Source of the DNA: Antedon bifida
Taxonomy: Eukaryota > Echinodermata > Crinoidea > Comatulida > Antedonidae
Direction: 5' to 3'
Assembly (NCBI GenBank): GCA_963402885.1
Contig: OY727094.1
Span: 250,501-314,500, forward strand
Length of the DNA stretch: 64,000 nucleotides
Part shown: positions 1-12,326 of the stretch, in pieces
Layout of the letters: each line of letters begins with the position of its first letter
Position numbering within the stretch: the stretch's first letter is position 1
The notes under the pieces: model-generated
Database searches by the model: none
What the model was told of the DNA's origin: nothing
Seen by the model: only the letters and a program-made list of their open reading frames with translations
Made by a program: the position numbers and the translations under genes

Positions 1-2360
1 CTGAGCTGGAAAGGTTGGGTCGGAAGCTTACTACAAATAAGCACGTCCTTATCTGAAGTGTTCAACTTAGACTTCCTTATTGTAAAGGGAGTGTTCCATA
101 CAGATGTTGTATCAGTACTGCGTGTGAGAGTGTGGTGATATCGAATGAAATGTGTGTGAGAACCACCCAATATTGACTGTTATTGTTAGGGAGGGGTGGA
201 GGGAACAATGTTGGGCGGGCTTGTTTTTATCTTAGCTCTACAATAAGTTACTTCCTATTACGCCTTCTTATAAAATTCTACCTTTCTACTTTCCTTTGAT
301 TTAGGCCTAATTATGAAGAATCGAAGATATTTACGCAGAAAAACTCGGTATAGTTTACACACACCGGATAAGAACCACAAATTGAACAAAAAATGAATAA
401 AAAGGAAAAAGATTAATTCTTCTTAATCAGTCCTGTCAAAGGAAACAGTCAATGTATTAAATTCGACATACAATGGGTTTTAATGACTTTTTTGGTGCCA
501 TGGTCGAAGGCATTGAAACGAAAAGGTCATTTCAAACATAACCGCGAACAAACCATTGTGAAGGCGAAAAATCACATAAAGTTTGAAGACTTGTGTAGGC
601 GGACTGTACTTTACACGTCGTCGTATACACAACAAATGTAAATAAACTACTAATACAACAAGTGGTACAGTATACGTACCTGTCATGGCCAAAGTATTAA
701 ATTATACAAACAGAGAAAGAGAAACAGAATTTCAGTTTCATTGTGAATCACGTCCCTCAATAATTCCTGTATTTCTGACTATTATGAACAAACCTAGTCC
801 TATACCATATTGTAGACATGCTATTTGTAGAGTGTGAAATGCATCTTTGCTTTAATAACTCAATCAAGTCAATGATCTGTTGCGTTTAATCGTGTCCTAC
901 TATCATTGTATTCTCGTGGGAGTTGTTAAAATATGATGAGATGAAAATGGTGGTAAAACTGTGTAAATTACATCAGTTTTCCATCAAAGTGTATTTTCCC
1001 TAACGAGTTTGATAGATGATACCATGAAGAATATGAATGTTTAAAAGAGTGGCCAAACCGAAGTAATAAGACAATTTACCATTTGCAATAAGGCTTGACT
1101 AGAAGAGAACGAACCAGTAGTAAAGCCTATATTCCTATTAACAAGCAATAATGTAGGAAGTTTACCAAAATGTTTATACGAGCGGGGAAGTCGTGGACTG
1201 TAGGCTCTCCATATCAAAGTTATAATTAACAAATACAAATTTGCACACATTTCATGGAGGATATTTCCTCCATGGTTTAACTTTAGAAGAGATACCATCT
1301 CTCTGAAGAGCAATAATTATATAAATTTGCATATTAAAAATAATGTTTAAAAGACCATTGACCCGGATTGTCGGCATAAAAATATCCAGTGACCGTAACG
1401 TTACATTATAAATCATTTCAGGCCATACTATACGCAGCCTCCTGTGATCCCGGTTATTGTAATATATCATATCTCTATGGTAAGACATACAAAAGGGATA
1501 TCGCACAAAATACGTCTGTTGGCATAACCTTAACTTGAACCAGATACCATTTTTCATAATGTTTCTATACCACTGTATGTAGTAAACAACATGATATAAT
1601 GTAAGCATACATAGCATACGAAATAATAAGTGAACTGAAAATAAAGAATACACTTACTCGCTCTGCAAACTCTGCCCGTCAGCAAACTAAACGACACTCT
1701 TTAGAAAACTTTGCTTCTGCACAAAATAAACCACGTACATTCTGTTATCAAACCACTTTGCCTATCTTTAATGGCCTGTTGACAATCTTTCCTAATGTTT
1801 GAACGAGTCTAGTATGTCAAACCAACCCAATCGCGGTAATTGTTGGGTTAATATTTACAGTAACAAAACTTGCTGGTATGGACCTCACAGTCGACGCAAA
1901 AGCAGACAAATAAAGGGAGAAGACTAAACGACTTCAATACGGTTAGAAGAGGACAAATAAAGGGAGAAGACTAAACGACTTCAATACGGTTAGAACGTGA
2001 TCATTTTGATAACAATAGTATAATACCAGGATATTGTTGAAATACTCGCTTCGGTAACTCGACATAAAAAGTTTTCACTCCGATTACTGACTTACAAAAG
2101 GTCGTTATGCTAGCTGGACACCGGTACCTGGTAAAATGGAGGAATTGATCAATAAGAAGACAATTTTAAATAGAAGTTAGATAGTTTAATTCTGGTAATG
2201 TCATTTGTATGTTGAGAAAATTCTACAGTATTTTTTAGGAATTCAATTTTACGGATTTTGTGCTCGGAGGCTCATCCAAACTTTGAGAGGTCGCGAGTAC
2301 TAACAAAAAAAATCGTGTTGTCGTTGAGGGCGCCAATAAGTTTATGATACATTTTTCATC
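1..2360. other. Left flank, no recognisable gene
   Basis: AT-rich DNA upstream of AIP. Open frames here are short and match no family I know. The only clear structure is a direct tandem duplication near 1905-1995. The last ~100 bases before 2361 should contain the AIP promoter and 5' UTR, but no core promoter motif is convincing. Confidence 0.6.
1905..1995. repeat. Two-copy tandem duplication, 47-bp spacing
   Basis: A ~44-bp stretch beginning GACAAATAAAGGGAGAAG at 1905 is repeated exactly at 1952. The copies look identical, so the duplication is recent. No coding or regulatory role is visible. Confidence 0.9.
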
Positions 2361-4256
2361 ATGGAAGGTCTTCGAGAACTGTCTGAAATCGGTGTTACAA
2401 AAAGAGTACTAGCTGCAGGATCTGCTGATTTACAAGATTATCCATATGCTACTAAGGTACATAAAAACATAAAGGTTCATTTGAAGTTGATAATATTGTA
2501 TTTGAGTTTATTAGTTTGTTATAATTTGTAGTTATTGCTAGGCCTCGTCATCTCCTACTCTCAAAAAGAGGGATACGGAGGAGAGTAGAGCGGTCGTCTC
2601 GTCGTGGGCAACTTCGTCGTTGTCTTGACAGCTAGGCCGCCGGCCAGTACATCAGTATGAAGCGCGAGAGGTCGTGATAGCCATTCTCCATTATGGATAG
2701 TAATTTTAGTTTATCAGATCCATAAGTGTATTAATAATAATATTTATATAAATGAATGAATATTAATAACATAATTAAAATTACTGATCAATTATATTAA
2801 ATATGTTATTGCTTTATTAAATCAGAAGTGATATATTACTATTATTTCACAAATAAATGTTATTTTTCACTAGCTATATTTTCACTATAAAACACAACTA
2901 TGCAACGATGAGAACACTCTTATTGATGACAGCCGTAAGACAAAACCAATGGAGATTATCATCGGAAAACAATTCAAGCTTACGGTTTGGGAACAATGTT
3001 TGAAGACAATGCGCCCTCAAGAGGTTGCAGAATTTACAGTTCCCTCCGAGGTGAGTTAAAAATACCCATGGTATCTATTCTAAAAATTGATGTGTTGAAA
3101 TTAAACTAGAATGCCTTAATCCTCTCTATTTATATCTAATAAATATAGCACAGTATAATAAATTTTCCAAATTGAGAAATTATGTAATTTTTGTTTTCAT
3201 TTTTAAGACTCAATCTCTTTTAGATTTAGAAATATCTTGGCTCTATATTTACTGTACAATGATGTAACACTTCTTAATTTTGATTTTTAATTTAGCAAGT
3301 GTCTGCATATCCTACTGTAGCGCAGAAGCTCAGAGAATTTGCAACCGGTACCAAGTCTACCACGGAGAACAAACACCATTGCTGTGGAGGCATGGCACAA
3401 ATGAAAGCACCAGATATGGGTCACAGTGACCTAAATGAACTTGTACGTAACCCGCAACCCCTTAAGTTCACCTTTGACCTTTTGAACATCAAATTTCCTG
3501 GTCAGTATGAAAAAGAAACATGGGCAATGACTGACGACGAAAAACTAAATGCTTTGCCTCGTCTCAAAGAGGATGGTAACCGGCTGTATCAAGACAAACA
3601 GTTTGCAGAAGCAGAAGCGAAATACGCAGAAGCTCTTGGATGCTTGGAGAATTTATTGATCCACGAACAGCCTGGCACAGAGGCTTGGTTCAAATTGGAT
3701 AAGTTAAGGATTCCATTTTTACTGAACTATTCACAATGTAAGCTGATTAGTGAAGATTATCCAGTAGTTATTGAACATACTTCTTCAGTCCTTGATAAAG
3801 ATCGCAGTAAGTTGATACTTAATTTATACATTTAATTCTTTGTAAAACAAGTATCATCATCATCTTAAACACTAATCTTTGTTAGACATTGAGTGTCTCA
3901 CTTTTTCACGTTTCGCCACTTTGTTTTTGATCAAGCAGGTGTATATGCCACATGTGAAAAGTTCTGTTTCTTTTTTATGTTTGCCTAAAACAAGTATGTA
4001 CTACATTCAATTACTTCCACATTTTAAACTAAGTATCTCTTATCTTTCAGATAATGTAAAAGCATTGTTTAGAAGAGGCAAGGCTCACTCTGCTTGTTGG
4101 AATTTCATGGAGGCTGAGAAAGATTTTGAACGCGCAGTGGAACTAGATCCCAGCCTGACAACAGCTGTTAAAAAAGAACTGAAAAAAATGGAGATGAAAC
4201 AAAAGCAAAAAGACACAGAGGATAGGGAAAAATTGAAGAACCTTTTTAACAAGTGA
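2361..4256 (+). CDS. AIP: AIP: AHR-interacting, FKBP-like/TPR co-chaperone
   Basis: Coding exons 2361-2456, 2874-3050, 3296-3806 and 4051-4256 join in frame to 329 aa, close to the 330 aa of human AIP. Residues ~1-165 form the FKBP-type prolyl-isomerase-like domain (motifs KPMEIIIGKQFKL and HCCGGMAQM). Residues ~175-320 form TPR repeats (WAMTDDEKLNALPRLKEDGN; NVKALFRRGKAH), followed by the lysine-rich C-terminal helix. The family binds HSP90 through the TPR and stabilises client receptors in the cytoplasm. The start was chosen because the first exon matches the family N-terminus and ends in a clean donor. All introns are GT-AG. The vertebrate paralogue AIPL1 is an alternative name, but the short C-terminus fits AIP. 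Confidence 0.95.
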
Positions 4257-5022
4257 ATGGCATTGGAATACAAGCAGAATTGTTTATGTTAATAGTATGA
4301 TTTGGTTCATTACTTGTGTGCCATTCAATAAGAGACCTTGGAGATATGACAAACGTACATTAGCCAACTGATTGGAAACAACATTTTTAAAACTAAAAAC
4401 TGATTTAAAATATCAAGTCATACAGTATTGTAATTATAGATATTAAGAATAACATATTTGGTGCTTTTTTTAGTTCCATTTTTTAGCTACCTGCTGTAAA
4501 CAAACACAAAAAAAGTATGTCTTGTTCTAAGCAAATTATTCAATGTACAGTATACCACCTGGTTCTGTAAGCGTGTATTAGATAGAAAGAACACCTATAT
4601 GAAAACTTTATTGCAGTATAACACATGTATAATTATCTGTCAAAACCTTTTATACTGAATGTTGATCATAGATAGTTATAGTATTTAAGTCTTAATATTG
4701 TAATAGCAACATTTTACATGAATGTCCATTATTACAAAAGCCTCATTGTTTATGGATACTGATGTTGATTACACATAGAAATAAAAATACTCATAAAATC
4801 TGCCGGTTTTTTTTATTTACAAAATTGTATTACATTATTATAAAAACGTATTTCACACTGTTAAATCTTCACAGCTCAGCAACATTAATTGTACAGTAGT
4901 ATTTTGTACATACTACTACGTTATTCTGTATAAATACTGTAGAATCCAATACAGCTATTCTAGCTCTCAGATATTTAAGATTGACAGTGCCACTATAAAA
5001 AGGTGAAATGTGTCACCATGTT

Positions 5023-5170
5023 AAAGCTCTGTGAAATCTTCATGCGACAAAAAATGTGATGAGCCCATATATGGACATGATGATGTCATATCACTACCAT
5101 ATTTAAGCATATCACTACCATGTTTGGGGACATCATACTTTTTGTCAAACTAGTTTGATAACAGAGCTTT
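5023..5170. mobile_element. Diverged MITE copy (AGCTCTGTCTACAC family)
   Basis: The internal core of the family is present (GATGTGCCC-like segment, ATATGGACATGATGATGTCA, CACTACCATATTT), but the left terminal repeat is decayed. The right end keeps CAAACTAGTTTGATA...CAGAGCTTTA. It sits between two copies of a flanking duplication. Confidence 0.7.
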
Positions 5171-5464
5171 AGGTCTTCACAGCTCAGCAACATTAATTGT
5201 ACAGTACTACTTTGTACATATTACCATATTCTGTTGAAATACTGTAGAATCCAATGTATCTATTCTAGCACCAGATATGTAAGATTGAAATTAACAGTGG
5301 TATTAGTCTCTTACATGTTGTCCACTATACAAAGGTGAAATTTGTCATGTGAAGAGGAACTAGTTATGTCCATGACATATGGTATGTGCTTCCTCACTTG
5401 ATTCTGTGACACAGTTTTGGTGGATTCTAGGTCCAGACAACGACCGACCATCGATAGATTCCAT

Positions 5465-5720
5465 ACATGGTATTTCCAGTCAACCCATGTTAGTGTACCA
5501 CATAATCGATAGCTCCCCTCCATGGTATCTACAGTCAACCCATGTTAGTGTACCACATAATCGATAGCTCCCCTCCATGGTATCTACAGTCAACCCATGT
5601 TAGTGTACCACATAATCGATAGCTCCCCTCCATGGTATCTACAGTCAACCCATGTTAGTGTACCACATAATCGATAGCTCCCCTCCATGGTATCTACAGT
5701 CAACCCATGTTAGTGTATGT
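5465..5720. repeat. 55-bp minisatellite, ~4.7 copies
   Basis: Unit contains CATGGTATCTACAGTCAACC and ATAATCGATAGCTCCCCTC. Copies after the first are essentially identical. The array ends about 20 bp downstream of the NUP88 stop codon, so it probably lies in the NUP88 3' UTR. Confidence 0.95.
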
Positions 5721-5740
5721 TGATTGTGTTGTGTAGTGCA

Positions 5741-8700
5741 TCATATATGCATAGAAATCTCTTTTACTTTGTTTACCAAACCTGCTATGTTTTCTCCCCT
5801 AAAAGAAAATAGTAAAAATAAATAAGAATGGTTTTTATATATCTACTTAACAGACAAAATTAATGGTACAAATTTCTTGTGTGACAACACACAACACTTT
5901 ACATTTAAGAAATATGCTAGATCTACATATATAGTATAATAATAAAGTAATAGTAAAGTAGTAAAGTAAACAAGAACATTTACTAAAAATTGACTTACTC
6001 TTCTTTGAGAAGACTTTTTAATTTTTGTGTCTGAGTTTGAGTAAGTGTAGGATGCGATGGTTGTTGCTTATTCCGTTTCAGGTTTCTTTGTTGATAGCTA
6101 TCCTTTAACTTCACCTAATTGATTTATTTGAAAACAAAATTTTAAGTGTTAATGAGTTAATGAAAATGTAAGTGTAGTAAATTACTAAGAGGTTTGGTAG
6201 AGTAATACACAGGCTGTGCTAAATGATTCCACATACAACATCTCTAGGATTGGATGTTTCTTATCTCTTTCTCTATACGTCTTTCTATGGTAAGGTATAT
6301 CTCTTTGTACAGTATATAAACAAAACATCAACGCGAGTTGGTGGGGAGATAAGTGTGTGGTGAGAAAAACTGACTTAATAAATCTGATTTGAACCCAAGA
6401 TCCAGGATTGAAGGTCATCTTATCAAATTACCTGTTCTACCGAATTTGAAAAATGTTTTAGTTTCTCATCCATAGTTGCGAGTTCTTTGCTCATGCTTTG
6501 TTCGGCGTCAGAAAGCACCGGTACACGATTCTGGAGAAGCCTTAGGAGGATACCAACACGTGATATAATCTTATCCTGGTTTTCTTTAGTGTTTTCATAC
6601 TTGTCAGCCAGCTCCTCTGCTTTAGCTCCAAGTTTCTCTTTTAAATTATCACACTCTTTCAAATCATTCAATTGCTGCTGCTTCTGCTCTTTTAATATTT
6701 TTACTCTATAAACAAAAATTCAATAATTAAGGCGATGAGGCACAGAAAAAGAATTACAATTTCTGTGTTTTATTTTGCCCTTTTTGTTTTCAAATGCATC
6801 CAACAGTATTCCAACTATTTTATAATTGTTTGTTTCATTTGAGGCTTAGGGAGTAGAGTTGAAAGAGACATGAGTTACAACCATAGCTCTAGGTCAGGAT
6901 TGAACCCTGGACCTTGGAATTGGAAAGCAAGCATGTTAACCACCAAGCTACAGCTCCACTACAACTTTTTACTCTTTATTTAAGTACCCCAATCCCACTA
7001 ATTCCCTGGACAACCTAATTCCCATATTTTACCCTCCCGATTATGATAATTTATAAACAGTTCTCACCGTCTTTCAATTGCTTCTCTGGCTAAGTCCTGT
7101 TTCAAGATGTATTCTTCTCGTAAAGTTTTAGTTGCTTGTCCCAGAAGCATAAAGCATTCATTTGGACTTAGTTTTACTTTGTTACTTGACCTAAAAAAAA
7201 AATGAAATGCTCAATGGCATTTTTTCTCTTTTCTTTCCCCATCCATGACTGTTATCTCACATGATATTTGTCACTCAATTCTAGGATTCTTATGACTATG
7301 AAAATGATCTAGCTACCTTAGTATTGGATTTGTTGAGCTGCGTTTTAATAGTCGCTTTATGTTATTCTGAAAAGGTTGTGAGTCTGATCGTTTATTAGCA
7401 GCCCTTGACATGTCACTTTCAGAAATTAAATCAGGTGGAGGCTCATATTCTTCATGTCTAAAAAAACAAGAAAGATTCTCAAGATTCTACACTATCAAAC
7501 TAGTTTGACAAATAAAAGTGTGATGTGCCCAAATATGGTAGTGATATGCCCAAATATGGTAGGGATATGACATCATCATGTCCATATATGGGCACATCAC
7601 ACTTTTTTGTCGCATAACGTTTGATAGTGTAGACAGAGCTTTACAGACATTTATTTCAATTTCTTTAATAATAAGTGCATTTTGTACTGACATAATCCAC
7701 ACAAAGTTAGGAATAGTTTAGTTTTTAAAAATTAAGTCACTCACGGAACAGGAAGTGAAAGGCATTCATAACTAGAGGTGAGACACAAAAGACTGTTGCC
7801 TAGCAACTGGTCTGCAATAACAGCCAAGCCAAGGATTGGTGACGGTGGGCTGAAAATGAAATAAATATAATGTTACAAGCTTTCTACTCAAAGCAAATTC
7901 ACCTAAATTGTTTTACTGGGAATGAAGACTTTTTAAAAATTGTTATGGCCGACGACGGTCGTGAACGACAATGTCAATTAGTTTTACGTTCATCTGAATG
8001 ATGGATGAAACTAAGCCAGGACTGTTTAAAGCTTGATTGGTCCTATCATTGAATGAAGACTATACCATTACTAACCATGTTGGAACAGGTTGTGTGCACA
8101 CAAGGTGTTCTATCCTACAAGGCTGGTCTTCACGTAATGCCAGCAACATATCCCCATCACTATCTCCTTTGTATACAATAAACAACACAATTATTAACAT
8201 TCTATCATTATCATAAGCCAGTACATAGCAATTCAAATCTCTCCTGAAAACTCGCCTACTTCAATAGTTATTTTCATATTGCGATGTGAGACTCCGGTAA
8301 AGAGCGCTTTATAAATGTTCGATATTATTATTATTACATATCATTGGCCAGGATTATGGCAATGGTTGCCAATGTGAGTACCATTTCTGTATAATGCACA
8401 CAGTTAAACATTTAATACTTAATTCTATGAGTTTCTTTTATCTTACCTTGAGTGCAAAATCGTTGTAGCTTCTTAGCCCATGGAAGAGATATTGAGTGTA
8501 CCCCTGCACTGTGTGTACAGTAGTAACGTGACACACTTGTAGCATCTAAATAATAACATGTAAACAACAGAAAAAAACTAATATTACTATATGTATACTA
8601 ATATTTCTATTGTTATTTTATTATGATAATGGACAAATAAAGCATTTCAGTATTCAGTACATTAATTACAACTATGTTCTACAAATTTGATTCAAAATCC

Positions 8701-11345
8701 TAAATACAGATTATGCTCCAATTATTTTTGTTTTTAGCAGTTGTGGTCTAAAGATTTTAATCCATTAAGGTGAACCAGTGTTACTTTGATTAAATAAAGT
8801 TGTTATTATTATACCACAAACCTAGGTGAAGGCGAACAGGGTGCGGAACGTCTTCATCAAAATCATCAGTAACAACTGCACACATTGGCAATTCGATAGT
8901 TTCGTATACGTACAAGGATGATTCGCAACTTGATGTTTGCGTCGATAAACTGCTGGAAGCAATGGACTGCAAAGACATAAAACAAGGTTAGAAATTATTT
9001 TAAAGCAAGTAAATGTTAATGCGGTATGATGATTTTAAACTGTCTCCTTCTCCATGTAAAAATAGAAGTTGAGCTATAGCTTGGTGATTAACATGCTTGT
9101 CTTCCAATCCTGATGTCCAGGTTTCAATCCTGATCATTCTACTCCACTCTCAAACAAGACTTGCTTTATAAGCATATTGATTGTCTATCCAGTCTAACTT
9201 GCGAGTTTATCGCTGTTGGATGCATATGAAATACTAACCGCATTTTCTTCATCATCATCTTCTGTTGTCAAGACAAGGCAGTGGTGGAGATGACCAGATG
9301 ATGTACCAACAACGAGCACTAGTGGGTTGGTAGACAGGCAGAGTAGAGCACATGCATCTAACCCATAGTTATCTTCAGCAGGTGGGTACATTGCCAATGG
9401 TCCCTGTAACTTGGTCCTAACGTATCTAAACAACAAAAGATTATATATCTATTATCTGTAAGAACCCAATGAAAACACATTATTCTGTGTTTTTTCTTTT
9501 TATAATTTTAAATTTATGAACTAAATTATTCACAAAATAATTGTTTTCACAGAAATTTAGTTTCTTTGTAACATAGTTTCAAGCATTTTCTTGTCTTTAC
9601 ATAATATGATAAATTTATAGACAATGAAATACAAATGTACACACCTTTTATCCTTTAAACTGTTCATTAAAAGATATACATCTCCATTACCCTTCAATAT
9701 ATAAAATGGATGCACAACACTTGAATGACCTTGTCGGCGCGTGGACACTTTCTGAGAAGGGCCGAATGCGAAAGAAATGGCGACCTCTCCGAGTGCAGCT
9801 TGGAATGATGTTGAACTGTCGGACATCAAGCACGAACTTGGATCGTCACTTAGATAGTGGGTTTGTACTGGTCTCTGAGGCACATTGATGTCAAATATTC
9901 TAAGGGAAACAAAGTAATCGATCACCTTGAGTATTTCGCCAATGCAATTATAATTCAAGTAAAAATGAGTGGAGTATATAAGTTTTAACTAAAAATCACA
10001 AATTAAAAAATTAGTTTTGATAAATTACCTCAAAATATTGTCTGACGTTAGAATTGAGATGTGTGCGTCATCTCCAGGATGCCATTTGGCTTCTAGGAGT
10101 TTCAGTGATGGGTTACTCATAAACATTCGTTCAGCTATCATGATTGTTCTATAATTTAATTAATTAAAAAGTATTATGAAACAAAAACAACTCTATTTGT
10201 TCAATCAAACTAGTACTTCAGTAAGTGCGCAAGTGCTGCCGAATTATTTTATTCTTTTCCCCAAAAAAAACTTTTATGTTTATGTTTAAGACAATTTAGT
10301 AAATAAGAAAAATGAGATAAGATTAAGAGTTGACTTTTATTCTTTCCCCCCACCAAAAAAAACCCAATTTAGTAAATAAGAAAAATGAGAGACTCAGCAG
10401 CTACAAGAGTAGACTTACAACAAGCAGCAAAAATAGCATGAGGCAACAAGGCCAGCTGAGTAGAAGAAGATTTCATTATCAAAGATAATTCTATACAGTA
10501 CAAACCTGCAGTTAATTATTCTTTTTCCACCTTCAAATTCAGTGTTTTTACCATATCGTCGGGGCAACGCTAACAGTGTTAGGCCCTTTTGACCGTAGAG
10601 CATAACATATTCATTGGAATCATTCAGAGATACACTTTCTATTTTAAAAAGTGGTGCATTTGTACAAAGTAAAGTCTATAAAAGAAAAAATATGTATAAT
10701 AAAACAGCAACAATCATATTATTAAACAAAAATAGCTAGGCATAGTAAAGATTTTTTTGGATGAAAAAAGGGGGGAGAAAATAATGAATTATGCATTACA
10801 GTGACACTCCCTAAACACCATAGCCCTAGACTAGCAAGAAAGGCCAAGATTATATTATAGTATACAGTGCAGTCAGTGGTATCTAAATAGACGAATTTGC
10901 CTGTCTATGACCTATGATTATGAAATAAAAAAAAAAAATGTAAAAAAATAAAATTGTAAATATTCTATCATACGGCGCTTTATATTTTCTATTAGGTATG
11001 GAAATATTTAAATTATCAATGATTATTGGCCTACTACAACACAATTAATTCCTAGGCCCACATGTACTGGGTCATGTCGATTGAAGCATCGCCTGGTAAA
11101 CAACGTCTTACCTGATACCTCAATGTTTCCATATCGTAAACTGATGGGCCTACGATAGCTTTCAGATTTGTTGTAAGTAAATGCAGATGTTCTTTATCCC
11201 ATACATACAAATCACCATCTCGAACATCCATAAGTTCTTCGGATTCATCTGGATTTACAGAATTCTTCAAATTTTCTCGTAAAACGTTAAAAATGGGATG
11301 TGAATTTAGAGCTTTGAGACGCTCGTAATCTTCGTAAGCTGCCAT
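5741..11345 (-). CDS. NUP88: NUP88: nuclear pore protein Nup88
   Basis: Fourteen coding exons (high to low): 11345-11112, 10675-10506, 10148-10029, 9899-9645, 9425-9239, 8966-8822, 8545-8447, 8166-8076, 7849-7745, 7457-7317, 7190-7068, 6705-6432, 6114-5999, 5798-5741. They join to 705 aa (human 741). The N-terminal ~480 residues are the beta-propeller ([35 protein letters not shown]-like LTSSYECL). The C-terminal ~200 residues are coiled coil ([31 protein letters not shown]). Nup88 partners Nup214 on the cytoplasmic face of the pore and takes part in CRM1-dependent export and mRNP release. Small last exon: 19 codons ending in a stop next to a minisatellite. Confidence 0.95.
6885..6964 (-). 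repeat. tRNA-derived SINE relic
   Basis: Reverse strand reads like a tRNA 5' half with A-box (TAGCTTGGTGGTTAAC) and B-box (GGGTTCAATCC) in correct order and spacing. It lies in a NUP88 intron. A similar forward copy occurs near 9069 and a degraded one near 18262, so this is a dispersed family and not a tRNA gene. Confidence 0.65.
7486..7640. mobile_element. MITE copy in NUP88 intron
   Basis: Inverted termini CTACACTATCAAAC and GTTTGATAGTGTAGACAGAGCT bracket a core with two ATGGTAG(T/G)GATATG subrepeats and a GTCCATATATGGGCACATC segment. It lies in the intron between exons 7849-7745 and 7457-7317. The left terminus has lost its outer CTCTGT. Confidence 0.9.
8200..8335 (+). mobile_element. Probable LINE 3'-end fragment
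   Basis: The segment ends GAGCGCTTTATAAATGTTCG followed by ATTATTATTATTA. This short-tandem-tail style is typical of CR1/L2-like LINE 3' ends in marine invertebrates (family knowledge). It lies in a NUP88 intron, with no coding part left. Confidence 0.5.
9069..9150 (+). repeat. tRNA-derived SINE relic
   Basis: GAGCTATAGCTTGGTGATTAAC (A-box region) and GGTTTCAATCC (B-box) mirror the copy at 6885-6964. It lies in a NUP88 intron and has no poly-A or body that I can delimit. Confidence 0.6.
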
Positions 11346-12326
11346 GTTGCTTTGAATTTGGGAAAATACCCGCCGGCGACAAGAACATCCTCGTAATTAA
11401 GTCGATGTCAAACATTCTGAAATTAAAATGATAAATGTGTTTATATAATTAATTTAAATTGTATCAACGCTTATACACATATCATAATACCAACGTATAA
11501 TTTTATAAATAGTTAATAGCTAGGCTCTATAGTTAATAATGTTTGAGTTTAAAACAGGTTTGAGAGTGATTTACAATGTTTTAATTGGAGGTCAGGGTAC
11601 AACACGAGGTGAACGAAATGAAGCGTGACGAAAGATGTTTGTTTTGATCATTTTTTGATAAAGTGTACTGTGTTGCTAATCATGAATCAGTGATTAAAAT
11701 ATGTTAATTTTACTATTAATTGATTATAAAATTTAGTAAGCCTAGTTCTGCACATTCTGGATTCAGGACCAACCCATATTATCATGGAATTAAAAAATGT
11801 AGGCCTTTAAATAGAATACTTTTAGGCCCTCTGCTGAGTCTAGTACTAGTAGCTAGTAGTGGTAGAGTACTGTCAGTACACAGTATACAGTGTATAATAT
11901 AGCTAGTAGTAATACTACTAGTAACTACTAGTAGAGCGCCGTAGTCGTTAAGTGTAGTAGAGTGTGGAGGCATATCTTTTTATAATATATTAGCTATATA
12001 GCCTATTTATTCTCTGCAGCACCAGTAGGCTAGATAGGATGGGATGACTGTTAAAAAGGTTTAATTTCTTCATGCATATATAAACCACCTTCAATTTGAT
12101 GGCGTCTGTCAAATCAAAGTTCATGGCGTGCCACTGTCGGCACTATTTTATTTATGTTCATGAACATGGATTTAATTAAGAAGGGGAATAAATAGTTTCA
12201 TTTTGTTGTTAGGGAAGAAAGTGGTTGCACCAATTTCCCGCATCTGAATTGGACACATAAACTGAATTTTACTCCGACTATAAAACCCAAAATATCTGAT
12301 GACTTAATTTTGTCATTATTTTTCAG
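11346..12326. other. Divergent promoter region, NUP88 / F58A4.6-like gene
   Basis: About 1 kb between the NUP88 start codon and the first recognisable exon of the next gene. It contains a CTAGTA-rich low-complexity stretch (~11830-11950) and probably the promoters of both genes. The first coding exon of the plus-strand gene must lie here because its exon at 12327 begins after a splice acceptor. A possible start is the ATG at 12099, but its only frame-compatible donor is poor, so I leave the 5' end open. Confidence 0.5.

Larger units (their letters stand above)
4257..5740. other. Convergent 3' region between AIP and NUP88
   Basis: Holds the 3' UTRs of AIP (+) and NUP88 (-). Two diverged copies of a ~150-bp segment (about 4866-5020 and 5174-5345, both containing CAGCTCAGCAACATTAATTG) flank a MITE. 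A 55-bp minisatellite follows and runs almost to the NUP88 stop codon. No gene is seen. Confidence 0.7.

Noticed and set aside
1252..1653. 133-codon minus-strand frame near the left edge
   Set aside because: Composition is hydrophobic and biased like translated AT-rich DNA; no motif and no exon structure found.
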